From Leifsonia poae (GTDB taxonomy: Bacteria > Actinomycetota > Actinomycetes > Actinomycetales > Microbacteriaceae), in NCBI RefSeq assembly GCF_020009625.1, contig NZ_JAIHLP010000002.1, forward strand, positions 2,418,001-2,482,000: 64,000 bases of DNA, given 5' to 3'. Below the pieces are notes generated by a model. The model did not search any database, had not been told where the DNA came from, and saw nothing but the letters and a program-made list of their open reading frames with translations. Of the stretch, positions 1 through 7,615 are shown piece after piece. Every line of letters begins with the position of its first letter. The first letter of the stretch is position 1. A program made the position numbers and the translations under genes.

Positions 1-718
1 GGGTGAGAGTCACCGGGTTGGACCAACCGAGCTGCCCGGCTGAGCTGAGGGCGGCGACGACGGCGGTGAGCCCGGTCGTGATGGTGGCGGCCCCCGCGAC
101 ATCCATGCGCTGCCGCGCGCCGCGCGGGTCGCGGGTGACGAGGGTGGGGATGGTGGCCAGCACGACAAGGCCGACCGGGATGTTGACGAAGAACACAGCC
201 TGCCAGCCGAACAGGGCGGTGAGGATGCCGCCGAGTAGCACGCCGGCGGCGCTGCCGATCCCGGCGACCGCCCCCCAGACGCCGAGGGCCTTCGCGCGGT
301 CACTGGCCGTGGTGAAGAGCTGGGTCACCAGGGCGAGGGATGCGGGGGCCAGCAACGCGGCCGAGGCGCCCTGGACAGCCCGAGCGGCCAGGAGCATCCC
401 GCCGGTCTCCGACAGTCCGGCCAGGGCGGAGGCCGCCACGAATCCGGCGACGCCGACCAGGAAGAGCCTGCGGTGTCCGTAGCGGTCAGCGAGACGTCCG
501 CCGAGCAGCAGGAGTCCGCCGAAGGGGAGCACATACGCGGTGATCACCCAGGCCAGGGCAGTGGTGTCGAGGTGGAGGCGTCCGCCGAGAGAGGGGAGCG
601 CGATGTTGACGATGGAGGCGTCCAGCACCACCAGGAACTGTGCCAGGGCGAGCACAGTGAGGGCCCACCAGCGGCGGGTGCTCCTCGTGGAGCCGGGGAT
701 GAGCGTTGTCACGGGCAT
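1..718 (-). CDS. DHA2-type MFS drug efflux pump (3' end missing, runs off left edge)
   Basis: About 239 N-terminal residues of a major facilitator of the DHA2/EmrB-QacA drug:proton antiporter type. The first helix has the LVVLDASIVNIALPSL signature of this group, followed by the loop motif GGRLADRYGHRR and motif C-like GSAAGVLLGG. The start ATG (complement 716-718) has a good Shine-Dalgarno, AAAGGAA. The gene lies downstream of a tetR on the same strand, with a perfect 20-bp palindrome (733-752) just before its start. I infer repression by that TetR with relief by a toxic substrate. The C-terminal half lies outside the window, so 14 versus 12 helices cannot be checked. Confidence 0.9.
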   Translation of the reverse strand, partial: MPVTTLIPGSTRSTRRWWALTVLALAQFLVVLDASIVNIALPSLGGRLHLDTTALAWVITAYVLPFGGLLLLGGRLADRYGHRRLFLVGVAGFVAASALAGLSETGGMLLAARAVQGASAALLAPASLALVTQLFTTASDRAKALGVWGAVAGIGSAAGVLLGGILTALFGWQAVFFVNIPVGLVVLATIPTLVTRDPRGARQRMDVAGAATITTGLTAVVAALSSAGQLGWSNPVTLT

Positions 719-732
719 TTCCTTTCGATGGT

Positions 733-752
733 GAGTGACTGATCAGTCACTC
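733..752. promoter_or_regulatory. TetR operator O1, perfect palindrome before the efflux gene
   Basis: GAGTGACTGATCAGTCACTC is a perfect 20-bp inverted repeat 14 bp upstream of the efflux ATG. A near copy sits before tetR at 1364-1383, which makes this pair the obvious TetR targets. Confidence 0.75.
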
Positions 753-797
753 CTGCGGGAGAGAAAAAAGGTGGCCGAAGCCGTCGTTTGTCGAGGG

Positions 798-1361
798 TCA
801 GGGGTGCCGGATGCCGGCGGTGAGAATGCGAGCCCAGTCGGAGGCCTCCGCCTCGATTCCGGTTGTGACGATGAGGTGGCAGAGCTGTCCGATCGCCATG
901 AAGCGCTGCACATCGTCGTCGGATGCGCCCGAGCGCGTTTTCGCGAACCGGGTGATGCGCGCGAGCCCGCGGCGCAGGCTCGCGCGGATCTCTGGAACAT
1001 CGGCCGCCGATTGGGCGTGCACCTGCATCATGAGCAGCGAGCGGTCGGCAATGAGCTCGGCGTACGTGCCGCCCATCGCGTCGAGGATGCCGGCGGGCGT
1101 CGGCTCGGCACCGGCAGCCGCCCCCGCCTCAAGGGCCTGTTCGATCAGATCGAAGCAGCGTTCGAGGGCGGCGACGAAGAGCGTCTCCTTGCCGGGGAAG
1201 AGCTTGAAAACGTAAGCCGACGAGATGTTCGCATGGGTCGCGACGGCGGAGATCGGCGTGCCGAGGTAGCCCGATCGCCCGAACACTTCGATGGCGCTCG
1301 CGATCACGGTCTCCCGGCGCTCGTCGGCGGTCGAGAGTGTGGAGCGTGCAGTCGGCGACAT
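798..1361 (-). CDS. TetR family transcriptional regulator
   Basis: A 187-residue repressor with an N-terminal TetR helix-turn-helix (residues about 15-60; core ISAVATHANISSAYVFKLF) and a variable ligand-binding C-terminus. It is encoded upstream of and co-directional with the efflux gene, with palindromes before both. The start is probably leaderless: a TACAGT -10 box (complement 1369-1374) ends 7 nt before the ATG and there is no Shine-Dalgarno. That -10 lies inside the second operator, which predicts autorepression. The inducer is unknown. Confidence 0.9.
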   Translation of the reverse strand: MSPTARSTLSTADERRETVIASAIEVFGRSGYLGTPISAVATHANISSAYVFKLFPGKETLFVAALERCFDLIEQALEAGAAAGAEPTPAGILDAMGGTYAELIADRSLLMMQVHAQSAADVPEIRASLRRGLARITRFAKTRSGASDDDVQRFMAIGQLCHLIVTTGIEAEASDWARILTAGIRHP

Positions 1362-1363
1362 GT

Positions 1364-1383
1364 GAGTGACTGTACACTCACTC
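1364..1383. promoter_or_regulatory. TetR operator O2 overlapping the tetR -10 box
   Basis: GAGTGACTGTACACTCACTC is an imperfect palindrome closely matching the perfect one at 733-752. It covers the predicted tetR -10 element, so bound repressor would block its own promoter. Confidence 0.65.
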
Positions 1384-1400
1384 TCTCTCGGGTGTCAAGC

Positions 1401-1436
1401 TCGACCGTCTCTCTCGACCGTCTCTCTCGACCGTCA
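1401..1436. repeat. 13-bp tandem repeat between tetR and the flavoenzyme gene
   Basis: TCGACCGTCTCTC is present twice in tandem, plus a partial third copy ending in the stop codon of the gene at 1434-2345. It is a short slippage-type repeat; no function is evident. Confidence 0.6.
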
Positions 1437-2345
1437 CGACCCGGCTCCCACCGCCGCGGCAACATCCTCGGCGACGAGGTCGGCATTCACTCCCGCGCCC
1501 GCGAGTGCGCCGGACGCCATCGACCCCGGAACGGTCGCGCCGGGGTTCACCACATTCCCAGCGGCCCAGACACCCGGGTGGGAGGTTCGACCGGTCGGGT
1601 CGTCGAGTGTCCATCCGGTGCCGAGGCGGTCGAGCAATTCGGAGGCGGGCAGCGGAGTCGTGCCGACGAAGATCGCGTCGAGCGCGACCACCTCTCCTTC
1701 GGCCGTCTCGATGCCGGCGAGAGTGCCGCCCTCGTCGACCACGCGTTCGAGCCGGCGGCGTTCGACGCGGATGCCACGCGCCGTGAGCGCGGCGAGATCC
1801 GCATCGGCCGGCTCGAGATCACCGCCTGTGAAGTACGTGACGTCGGCCGACAGCTGCCGCAGAAGCTGCGCCTGGTGCAGGCTGAACTCGGAGGTCGCCA
1901 GCACGCCGAGGCGTCGGTCGCGCACCTCCCAGCCGTCGCAGTACGGGCAGGTCACCACCCCGGTGCCCCAGTGCTCGGCCAACCCGGGCAACGCCGGAAG
2001 CCCGTCACGCATCCCGGATGCGACCACCAGTCGCCGCGCCCATTCGCGTTCGCCGGAGGCGGTGGTCACGAGGAGGCCGCCGCCTTGTCGTTCCACATCG
2101 ACAGCGCGGGCCAGGCGGATGCTGCCGCCATACGCTTCGACTTCGCGACGTCCGTCTGCCAGGAGCCGCAGCGGTGAAGCGCCGTCGCGTCCGAGCACGC
2201 CGTGCATGTGCGGGGCGACACCATTGCGCGGCTCGCCGGTGTGGAGCACCAGCACGCGGCGGCGTGAGCGGACGAGCATGAGGGCTGCGCTGAGTCCGGC
2301 GCTTCCCCCTCCGACGATGAGGGCATCCCAGGCTGTTTCGTTCAT
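1434..2345 (-). CDS. Thioredoxin-reductase-like NAD(P)/FAD-dependent oxidoreductase
   Basis: 303 residues with two dinucleotide-binding folds. The FAD Rossmann motif DALIVGGGSAGLSAAL is at residues about 6-21, a redox-active CPYC followed by DGWE lies near the middle, and the FAD-closing motif GVWAAGNVVNPG is near the end. The length and CxxC position fit the thioredoxin reductase family. The CPYC variant, rather than CATC, and the missing thioredoxin-contact features suggest a TrxR-like flavoenzyme of unknown partner. I chose the ATG at 2345 because the GGGSAG motif then starts near residue 9. It is divergent from an XRE-cupin regulator that probably controls it. Confidence 0.88.
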   Translation of the reverse strand: MNETAWDALIVGGGSAGLSAALMLVRSRRRVLVLHTGEPRNGVAPHMHGVLGRDGASPLRLLADGRREVEAYGGSIRLARAVDVERQGGGLLVTTASGEREWARRLVVASGMRDGLPALPGLAEHWGTGVVTCPYCDGWEVRDRRLGVLATSEFSLHQAQLLRQLSADVTYFTGGDLEPADADLAALTARGIRVERRRLERVVDEGGTLAGIETAEGEVVALDAIFVGTTPLPASELLDRLGTGWTLDDPTGRTSHPGVWAAGNVVNPGATVPGSMASGALAGAGVNADLVAEDVAAAVGAGS

Positions 2346-2387
2346 GCTCTCAGCCTCGACGAAGGCCCGGAGAATTGGCAATTCGGT

Positions 2388-2402
2388 TTGCTATTCTGGC
2401 AA
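2388..2402. promoter_or_regulatory. Possible operator in the divergent promoter (imperfect inverted repeat)
   Basis: TTGCTA-TTC-TGGCAA is a 15-bp inverted repeat with one mismatch. It overlaps the TATTCT -10 box (2392-2397) of the XRE-cupin gene in the 58-bp divergent intergenic region. A related TTGGCAA element sits at 2375-2381. Confidence 0.35.
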
Positions 2403-2403
2403 C

Positions 2404-3000
2404 ATGACTGGAGGGCGGGATACATCCGACGATGGCGAACTCGGTCGCGTGCTCGACCTCGTCGCACCCCGCCTGCGTGCCCTCCGCCGGCATCGCGAGT
2501 CGACGCTGGCGGAGATCGCGGAAGCCACCGGCATCTCGGTGAGCACTCTCTCCCGGCTGGAGTCGGGGCTGCGACGGCCGACGCTCGAGCTTCTGCTCCC
2601 GCTCGCGAAGGTGTACCGGGTGCCGCTCGATGAACTCGTCGGTGCGCCGGCGACGGGAGATCCGCGCATCCACCCGCGCCCGGTGCGCCGCGAGGGGCGC
2701 ACCTACGTTCCGCTGACCCGCGGATCGGGAAGCCTCAACGCGTTCAAACAGTTGATGCCGGGGCGCAAGCCCGGCGTGAAGGAGCAGCGGCGGGTCCACG
2801 ACGGCTACGAGTGGGTGTATGTGCTCAGCGGCAGTCTGCTGCTCGGACTCGGTGAGGAGGAGCATGTGCTCGTCGCCGGCGAAGCGGCGGAGTTCGATAC
2901 GCGCACCCCGCATTCGCTTGGGAGCGCGACCGCAGAGCCGGTGGAAGTGATCAGCCTCTTCAGCCGTCAGGGCGAGTCGGTGCACCTGCGCGAACTCTGA
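2404..3000 (+). CDS. XRE family regulator with C-terminal cupin domain
   Basis: 198 residues. An N-terminal XRE helix-turn-helix (residues about 20-75; LAEIAEATGISVSTLSRLES) is followed by a cupin barrel (about 120-195; HDGYEWVYVLSGSLLLGLG and a FDTRTPHSLG segment). This architecture is common in small-molecule-sensing regulators next to the enzyme they control, here the divergent flavoenzyme. The ATG at 2404 has no Shine-Dalgarno but follows a TATTCT -10 box by 6 nt, so the mRNA is probably leaderless. The ligand is unknown. Confidence 0.88.
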   Translation: MTGGRDTSDDGELGRVLDLVAPRLRALRRHRESTLAEIAEATGISVSTLSRLESGLRRPTLELLLPLAKVYRVPLDELVGAPATGDPRIHPRPVRREGRTYVPLTRGSGSLNAFKQLMPGRKPGVKEQRRVHDGYEWVYVLSGSLLLGLGEEEHVLVAGEAAEFDTRTPHSLGSATAEPVEVISLFSRQGESVHLREL

Positions 3001-3026
3001 CCCGGCGCACTGCTTAGACTCGACGC

Positions 3027-3590
3027 GTGCAGGAAGACGTGCCCGTTCTCAGCGAGGGGCTGTTCGAAGTGTTCGGCGGAGGCAGCTGGGTGTTCCTCCC
3101 GGCGGCGCCCGTGCACGTCGTCGCCGCGGCGCTCAGAGCGGATGTGGTGAGCGACGGGCATCCCTGGGGCGAGAACCCGCATGTCGGGGAGGGAGCTTCG
3201 GTGCTTGTGCTCACGGCGCCGATCAACGGCTGGATGCTGCTGCAGGGTGCGAGCGAGACGGTCGGCGGGGCCGCCGCCACCCTCAGTGAGCGGCAGCCGG
3301 TCTTCCGCGCCACGATCGACGTTCGGCTGCCGACGATGTCGTGGGCCTACCTCGACGGGGGGATGCCGATGCGCACCGTATCGGTGGAGCTGGGCGACGA
3401 GGGCGATCTCGTCACGCGCACCGCCGGCGACCCGCTACCGTTCGAGAGCGAGCACCTGGTCTGCCCGACCTCCGAGTACGGCTACGACAGCTACTTCTAT
3501 CCGGTCGCGATCCTCGGCCACCACGGCCTCGGACTCGGTTCGCTCGAGGAGGCGCTGCTCCGCCCGAGCGTCACCCTGCGGTTGCCGTGA
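3027..3590 (+). CDS. Conserved hypothetical protein
   Basis: 187 residues, no family recognised, no signal peptide or membrane segment. It is soluble and acidic, rich in beta-forming stretches (VLVLTAPINGWMLLQG, VTLRLP). The GTG start at 3027 lacks a Shine-Dalgarno but follows a TAGACT -10 box by 6 nt, a leaderless arrangement. Its last 20 bp overlap tail-to-tail with the reductase gene on the other strand. Confidence 0.7.
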   Translation: MQEDVPVLSEGLFEVFGGGSWVFLPAAPVHVVAAALRADVVSDGHPWGENPHVGEGASVLVLTAPINGWMLLQGASETVGGAAATLSERQPVFRATIDVRLPTMSWAYLDGGMPMRTVSVELGDEGDLVTRTAGDPLPFESEHLVCPTSEYGYDSYFYPVAILGHHGLGLGSLEEALLRPSVTLRLP

Positions 3591-4140
3591 CCCGGTAGCG
3601 CAGGAAGACGGTCCCGTCGGCGAAACGGCGTTCGTCACGCAGACGCAACGGGACGACGAGATCGCGCGGTAGTGCGGGCGTGCCGCCACCGACAGCGACC
3701 GGTACCAGGAACAGCTGCACCTCATCCACCAGCCCTGCGCGGAAGGCCGCGGTGGCGATGGTCGGTCCACCGATGCTGACGTCGTGGTCGGCGGAGTCGA
3801 GGAGAGCGCGAATCGCGCCCGGGTCGAATGTCGTTTCGATGCGGGTGCGGGGTGTGGTGGCATCGCCGAGGGTGGAGGAGTAGACGACCTTGTCGGCGCG
3901 ACGCCAGAGGTCGCCGAAGTCCGCGATGACCGGGACGTCACCGGGATCGGAACCCAGGGTCTGCCATACGCGCATCGTCTCGTACATTCGGCGCCCGTAG
4001 AGGTAGGTGCCGACCCCGCGCTGCTCATCGTTGACGAAGGCGTGGACTTCTTCGCTCGGCGCGGCCCAGTCGAAGCCTCCGTCGGCGTCGGCCGTGTAGC
4101 CATCGAGTGAGGAGATCGCAGAAAAGAGGAGTCTGGTCAT
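3571..4140 (-). CDS. RibD C-terminal (dihydrofolate reductase-like) domain protein
   Basis: 189 residues of the RibD-C/DHFR-like superfamily. The N-terminal strand LLFSAISSLDGYTAD is typical, as are YLYGRRMYETM and the nucleotide-binding IGGPTIATAAFRAGLVDEVQLFL segment written here in parts: IGGPTIATAAFR then LVDEVQLFLVPV. Such stand-alone proteins are NADPH-dependent reductases of uncertain substrate and are not known to act in riboflavin synthesis. The ATG at 4140 has a GGGAGG Shine-Dalgarno. The 3' end overlaps the convergent hypothetical gene. Confidence 0.87.
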   Translation of the reverse strand: MTRLLFSAISSLDGYTADADGGFDWAAPSEEVHAFVNDEQRGVGTYLYGRRMYETMRVWQTLGSDPGDVPVIADFGDLWRRADKVVYSSTLGDATTPRTRIETTFDPGAIRALLDSADHDVSIGGPTIATAAFRAGLVDEVQLFLVPVAVGGGTPALPRDLVVPLRLRDERRFADGTVFLRYRVTATAG

Positions 4141-4244
4141 TGGGGGCCTCCCGCCATGACTCTAGGCAGTGGGCGACGATTCCGCTAGCTCCGCTCCGGC
4201 CTGCCTCACTCACGAAGGAGCGCGCGCATCTGGCAGGCGTGACC

Positions 4245-4484
4245 CTACGCCTGCGGGAAGAGCGCGGCCAGTGCGTGGATCTCGTTGCTGAAGAACAGTG
4301 GCACGACTACGTCGAGCAGTAGTGCGATCCCCAGCGTGAGTGCTACGGCACCAGCCGCGACGATGACGAGTGCCGTGAACAGCCGAAGGTAGGCGTTCTC
4401 GGCGATCACAGCGAACGCCCCCCGCGCTCGCGTGACCTGCGGAACCGCTCCGGTCAAAGGAAGGTGGTGGTTCAGCGTCGTCAT
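4245..4484 (-). CDS. Small membrane protein, unknown function
   Basis: 79 residues with one long or two short hydrophobic helices (about residues 34-66, LRLFTALVIVAAGAVAL then LGIALLLDVVVPLFF). No family is recognised. The start is supported by GAGGGGAG 8 nt before the ATG. It stands alone between a reductase and a membrane-anchored unknown on the opposite strand. Confidence 0.65.
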   Translation of the reverse strand: MTTLNHHLPLTGAVPQVTRARGAFAVIAENAYLRLFTALVIVAAGAVALTLGIALLLDVVVPLFFSNEIHALAALFPQA

Positions 4485-4576
4485 GGTGGTGCTCCCCTCG
4501 GTGGCCGACTGTTCTAGTCAAGACGTCGAGCGGGAGAAGGGCATCCACCCGCGGTCGGGGTGCCGTCATCCGTCGG

Positions 4577-4582
4577 TATGAT
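4577..4582 (+). promoter_or_regulatory. -10 box TATGAT for the gene at 4618
   Basis: A consensus-like TATGAT lies 35 nt before the ATG, followed by a strong GGGGGGAAGG Shine-Dalgarno at 4602-4612. Confidence 0.45.
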
Positions 4583-4617
4583 TCCCGTGCAGCAGTTCGG
4601 TGGGGGGAAGGATCGGA

Positions 4618-5679
4618 ATGTCGAAGTCGAGGGCGTCGCTGTGGATCGGGGTCGGCGCGTTCCTTACCGCGCTCTGTCTCGGCGTCGGGGTCACCGCATT
4701 GGTGCTGGTGCTTCAGGCGCAGGCGGCCACGGCGCCGGCAACGCAGGTCTCCGCCTACCTGGCCGACGTGAAGAATGGGGATGTCGAGGGCGCGATGAAA
4801 CTCGACGGAACTCCGTCGCGCTCCGACGAGGTGCTGCTCACGAACAAGGCGTACGCGAACGTGGGCGACCGGATCACCGGCTACCGCATCCTCGGAACGC
4901 AGACGAGCGGCTCGACGGCAACGGTCGAGGCTGAGATCACGCAGAAGAGCGGAACGAGCAAGGCCGGATTCACCCTCGTGCGCGGGGCCGGATCGCCGCT
5001 CGGCCTCGCCGGCATCGAGAATTGGAAGCTCAAGCCGGTGACGCTGAACCAGGCGAGCGTCACACTCGGCGCCCCCGGCCGCCTCGACGCGACCGTCGCC
5101 GGTGTGCCCCTCGGCTGGAAGGGCGTCATGCGCGAGCTGCACGTCTTTCCGGGGCAGTATGAACTCGATGTCTCCACCACGAGCCCGTGGTTCACTCTCG
5201 ACGGCACGACATTCCGTGTTCCCGGGTTCGGCGGCACCCAGAAGGTTCAGGTGGCCGCGGCCCTGACTCAGAAAGGCAAAGACGCCGCGATCGCTGCGGG
5301 GAACGCCTGGCTCGACGCGTGCGCCGCGAGCACAGTGCCCCAACCCTCCAACTGTTCGTTCGGACTGAAGAACGGTCCGGCTGCCGGCGAGACCTGGACG
5401 AACGGCTCGTGGACGGTGTTGACGAGGCCGACGCTCACGCTCGGCGAGTGGGACTTCGGATGCCGCACGGAGTACATGATGGATGGGAGCGCCGGTGGCT
5501 GCTGGCCGCTCGGATCGAGCACACCGGGAACGGTGACGTTCAGCGCGAACTACAGCATCGCTGCCACCGGCGAGAGTGGAAATCTGACAACGGACTCGCC
5601 CCTCGACGCGAAAGTCGAGGGATCCGTCGTCGGTTTCACCGACACGACGGCGATCTTCGACTCGGTCGGCTGGAAGTAG
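4618..5679 (+). CDS. Membrane-anchored extracytoplasmic protein, unknown function
   Basis: 353 residues. One N-terminal membrane helix (about 8-36; SLWIGVGAFLTALCLG...) is followed by an exported body. The first exported part (AYLADVKNGDVEGAMKL) resembles the start of NTF2-like DUF4878-type domains. The second half contains four cysteines, at DACAAS, NCSFG, FGCR and GCWPL, likely forming disulfides outside the cell. The ATG at 4618 was preferred over the GTG at 4600 because the Shine-Dalgarno fits it. No enzymatic motif is visible. Confidence 0.75.
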   Translation: MSKSRASLWIGVGAFLTALCLGVGVTALVLVLQAQAATAPATQVSAYLADVKNGDVEGAMKLDGTPSRSDEVLLTNKAYANVGDRITGYRILGTQTSGSTATVEAEITQKSGTSKAGFTLVRGAGSPLGLAGIENWKLKPVTLNQASVTLGAPGRLDATVAGVPLGWKGVMRELHVFPGQYELDVSTTSPWFTLDGTTFRVPGFGGTQKVQVAAALTQKGKDAAIAAGNAWLDACAASTVPQPSNCSFGLKNGPAAGETWTNGSWTVLTRPTLTLGEWDFGCRTEYMMDGSAGGCWPLGSSTPGTVTFSANYSIAATGESGNLTTDSPLDAKVEGSVVGFTDTTAIFDSVGWK

Positions 5680-5701
5680 CGGCTCGGGATCCCGCCCGGG
5701 C

Positions 5702-6316
5702 TCACGGAAGCGGGTGGGACTCCCATTCGTGCGCGAGAGGGAGAGGGGCGCTGGGCAGGGGACCCCACGCATCCCAGTCGGCGTCGAACGGGAAGGAGTG
5801 TGCGTCGACCGCGTCGATCGCGCCCTGCCGCGCGGCCTCCACCTCGGCCAGCCGTTCGGCGTCGAACTTTCCGGTCTCGCCTGCCCACGCCAGCTCGTCC
5901 TCGTCTTTGAGGGTGTGGCTGCCATCGGGTTCGGCGATCACGTCGAGGATCCAGTCGGCGGTGTCGAACCCGATCGGCGTGCGAAGCCACGGCGACTCGA
6001 GGTTCACGTAGGAGTGCTGCGTCCATCCGTCGGCCGTGAACCAGCGCCAGGTCGACCAGGGCTGACCCGGGATGTGGACCCGCAGCACGCCGTCGCCCGT
6101 CCAAATGCGCTCGACGTAGCTACCATTCCACCCGTCGGGGACCATGTTGCGGCCGCGCGGGCCGCCGCGTTCGCCGAGCGCGATGCGTCCGACGGTTCCG
6201 GCCGGCTGCCAGAGCGCGATGCAGCGGTTCGAGTCTTCCAGCACGTAGTGCTCGTACGCACTGCTGATGCGGTCGTCGGAGATCCAGCGGAGGAGGGCGG
6301 TGCGGTGTTGCGGCAT
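5702..6316 (-). CDS. DUF402 domain-containing protein
   Basis: 204 residues with the DUF402 core: a barrel segment WSTWRWFTADGW, then IGFDTADWILDV and the acidic stretch KDEDELAWAGETGKF. Members include FomD-like nucleotide diphosphatases with paired metal-binding acidic residues; the substrate here is unknown. A TAAGCT -10 box (complement 6324-6329) ends 7 nt before the ATG and no Shine-Dalgarno is present, suggesting a leaderless transcript. Confidence 0.78.
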   Translation of the reverse strand: MPQHRTALLRWISDDRISSAYEHYVLEDSNRCIALWQPAGTVGRIALGERGGPRGRNMVPDGWNGSYVERIWTGDGVLRVHIPGQPWSTWRWFTADGWTQHSYVNLESPWLRTPIGFDTADWILDVIAEPDGSHTLKDEDELAWAGETGKFDAERLAEVEAARQGAIDAVDAHSFPFDADWDAWGPLPSAPLPLAHEWESHPLP

Positions 6317-6342
6317 GCGCAGAAGCTTAGGGCAGACGCACT

Positions 6343-7293
6343 CTAGAGCGGATGTGCCGAGAGCCAGCGGAGCACCTGCTGCGCGTGCGTGTTCGGCGGG
6401 AAGATCGGGTAGAACGCGTGCTCGATCGTGCCCTCGCGGAGCACCAGAGTCAGACGGCTGTAGAGGCGCATCCCGCCGGCCTCGAAAGTGGGGAGGCTGA
6501 GGGCGTCGGCGAGTTCGTGCCGTTCGTCCGAGATCATGGGGAAAGGCAGCTGCAGGCGCTCGACGACCTCGTGCTGGTAGTCCACCTGCTGGCTCGAGAA
6601 TCCGTAGACGGCGTCGACACCGGCCGCGCGCAGGTCGTCGTACTGGTCGCGGAAGTCGCAGGCCTCCGTCGAGCATCCACGGGCCCCCGGGATCGCGTCC
6701 CAGCCGTCGGGCAGGTCGACGCCCGGCCTGCCGGTGAGGGGGTAGAGGTAGACGATGGTGCGGCCCCGGCCGAGCCGGGCGAGGTCGATCCGGCCGCCAT
6801 CGGAGGTGGGGAGTGCCAGTGGCGGGATCGGCAGTCCCGGCAGGTGATCGGCGGCTCCGTCGTCGTGCGGTCGGGGAAGGTTCGAGGGGAGCCTCGTGAA
6901 GTCGGCCGGTCGGGTCGGCTCGGGCGGCGCGGTCGGGAACCCACGGGAAGCGCTTTCGTCGAGGCGGCCGGCGAGCAGGTCGCGTCGGGCGGTGAGTTCG
7001 GCGATCGTGCGGTCGAGTTCGGCGATGCCGGCGCGGTAAGCGGCAAGGGAGGCCGGGCATTCGTCGCTGTGCTCGTGCCCGGTGTCGAGACATTCGATGA
7101 ACGGGGTGGCCCGGCTCGGCGCGATTCCGGAGGCGGCGAGCTTCCGGATCTCGGCGACGGCACGCAGATGGTCGTCGCTGTACTCGCGGTACCCGTTCGG
7201 GAGCCGCTCGGGCACGACGAGCCCCAGGCTCTCGTAGTAGCGAACGGCCTTCACCGTCACGCCGGCGCGCTCGGCGAGTTCACTGATCTGCAT
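6343..7293 (-). CDS. MerR family regulator fused to a PrxQ/AhpE-like peroxiredoxin domain
   Basis: 316 residues joining two domains. Residues 1-70 are a MerR winged helix (ISELAERAGVTVKAVRYYES, then GLVVPERLPNGYREYS), followed by a dimerisation helix with a Cys/His cluster (ECLDTGHEHSDEC). After a proline-rich linker (about 115-145), residues 147-316 form a thioredoxin-fold peroxiredoxin with the C-x4-C motif GCSTEACDFRDQYDDL, as in PrxQ/BCP. This suggests a transcription factor with its own peroxide- or thiol-reactive domain. I placed the start at the ATG at 7293; an upstream in-frame start at 7341 would put the operator inside the gene. Its promoter has a MerR-like palindrome. Confidence 0.88.
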   Translation of the reverse strand: MQISELAERAGVTVKAVRYYESLGLVVPERLPNGYREYSDDHLRAVAEIRKLAASGIAPSRATPFIECLDTGHEHSDECPASLAAYRAGIAELDRTIAELTARRDLLAGRLDESASRGFPTAPPEPTRPADFTRLPSNLPRPHDDGAADHLPGLPIPPLALPTSDGGRIDLARLGRGRTIVYLYPLTGRPGVDLPDGWDAIPGARGCSTEACDFRDQYDDLRAAGVDAVYGFSSQQVDYQHEVVERLQLPFPMISDERHELADALSLPTFEAGGMRLYSRLTLVLREGTIEHAFYPIFPPNTHAQQVLRWLSAHPL

Positions 7294-7318
7294 GGCGACC
7301 TCCGCCCACAGCGTAAAC

Positions 7319-7336
7319 CTTGACCCACGGGTCAAG
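7319..7336. promoter_or_regulatory. MerR-type operator/promoter palindrome
   Basis: CTTGACCC-AC-GGGTCAAG has perfect 8-bp arms. On the minus strand it lies within a 20-bp spacer between a TTGCGC -35-like and a TACGCT -10-like hexamer. This is the overlong-spacer arrangement typical of MerR-regulated promoters, here for autoregulation. Confidence 0.55.
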
Positions 7337-7359
7337 CGCAAGGGCTCAGGAAGGGGAGC

Positions 7360-7380
7360 TATGATAGTTAGTGCACTAAC
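7360..7380 (+). promoter_or_regulatory. TATGAT -10 box abutting a MarR/OhrR-type palindrome
   Basis: TATGAT (7360-7365) is followed by the perfect 14-bp palindrome GTTAGTGCACTAAC (7367-7380), which covers the likely transcription start of the small gene at 7398. The symmetry and A/T-flanked core fit a MarR-family dimer. The adjacent convergent regulator at 7616-8053 is the likely binder. Confidence 0.6.
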
Positions 7381-7397
7381 GAATTGAGGAGAGAGTG

Positions 7398-7610
7398 ATG
7401 GCCGGACGTTTCCTGAACTGGTACACGCGGGTCAACGTCTCCCTCATTCGGGTGGCCGGCCCCGCCCAATTGGGTGCCGGGCATCCCGAAGGCCCCGACA
7501 TCCGTTCGGCAGCGGCGCCCTGCCCCATCTGCGGCCGTCCGATGACAGTGCACACGGTGGCGCGCTCCGATGGTCAACGCGACGCGACGCGACTGATCTG
7601 CCCCGCGTAA
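7398..7610 (+). CDS. Small zinc-knuckle-like protein, unknown function
   Basis: 70 residues with a short amphipathic N-terminus (FLNWYTRVNVSLIRVAG) and a C-terminal CPICGRP plus a last ICPA. A CxxC and a further cysteine could hold a metal or redox pair. A GAGGAGAGA Shine-Dalgarno precedes the ATG at 7398. The MarR-type palindrome at its promoter suggests oxidant-dependent expression. No homolog is recognised. Confidence 0.6.
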   Translation: MAGRFLNWYTRVNVSLIRVAGPAQLGAGHPEGPDIRSAAAPCPICGRPMTVHTVARSDGQRDATRLICPA

Positions 7611-7615
7611 CCCCC

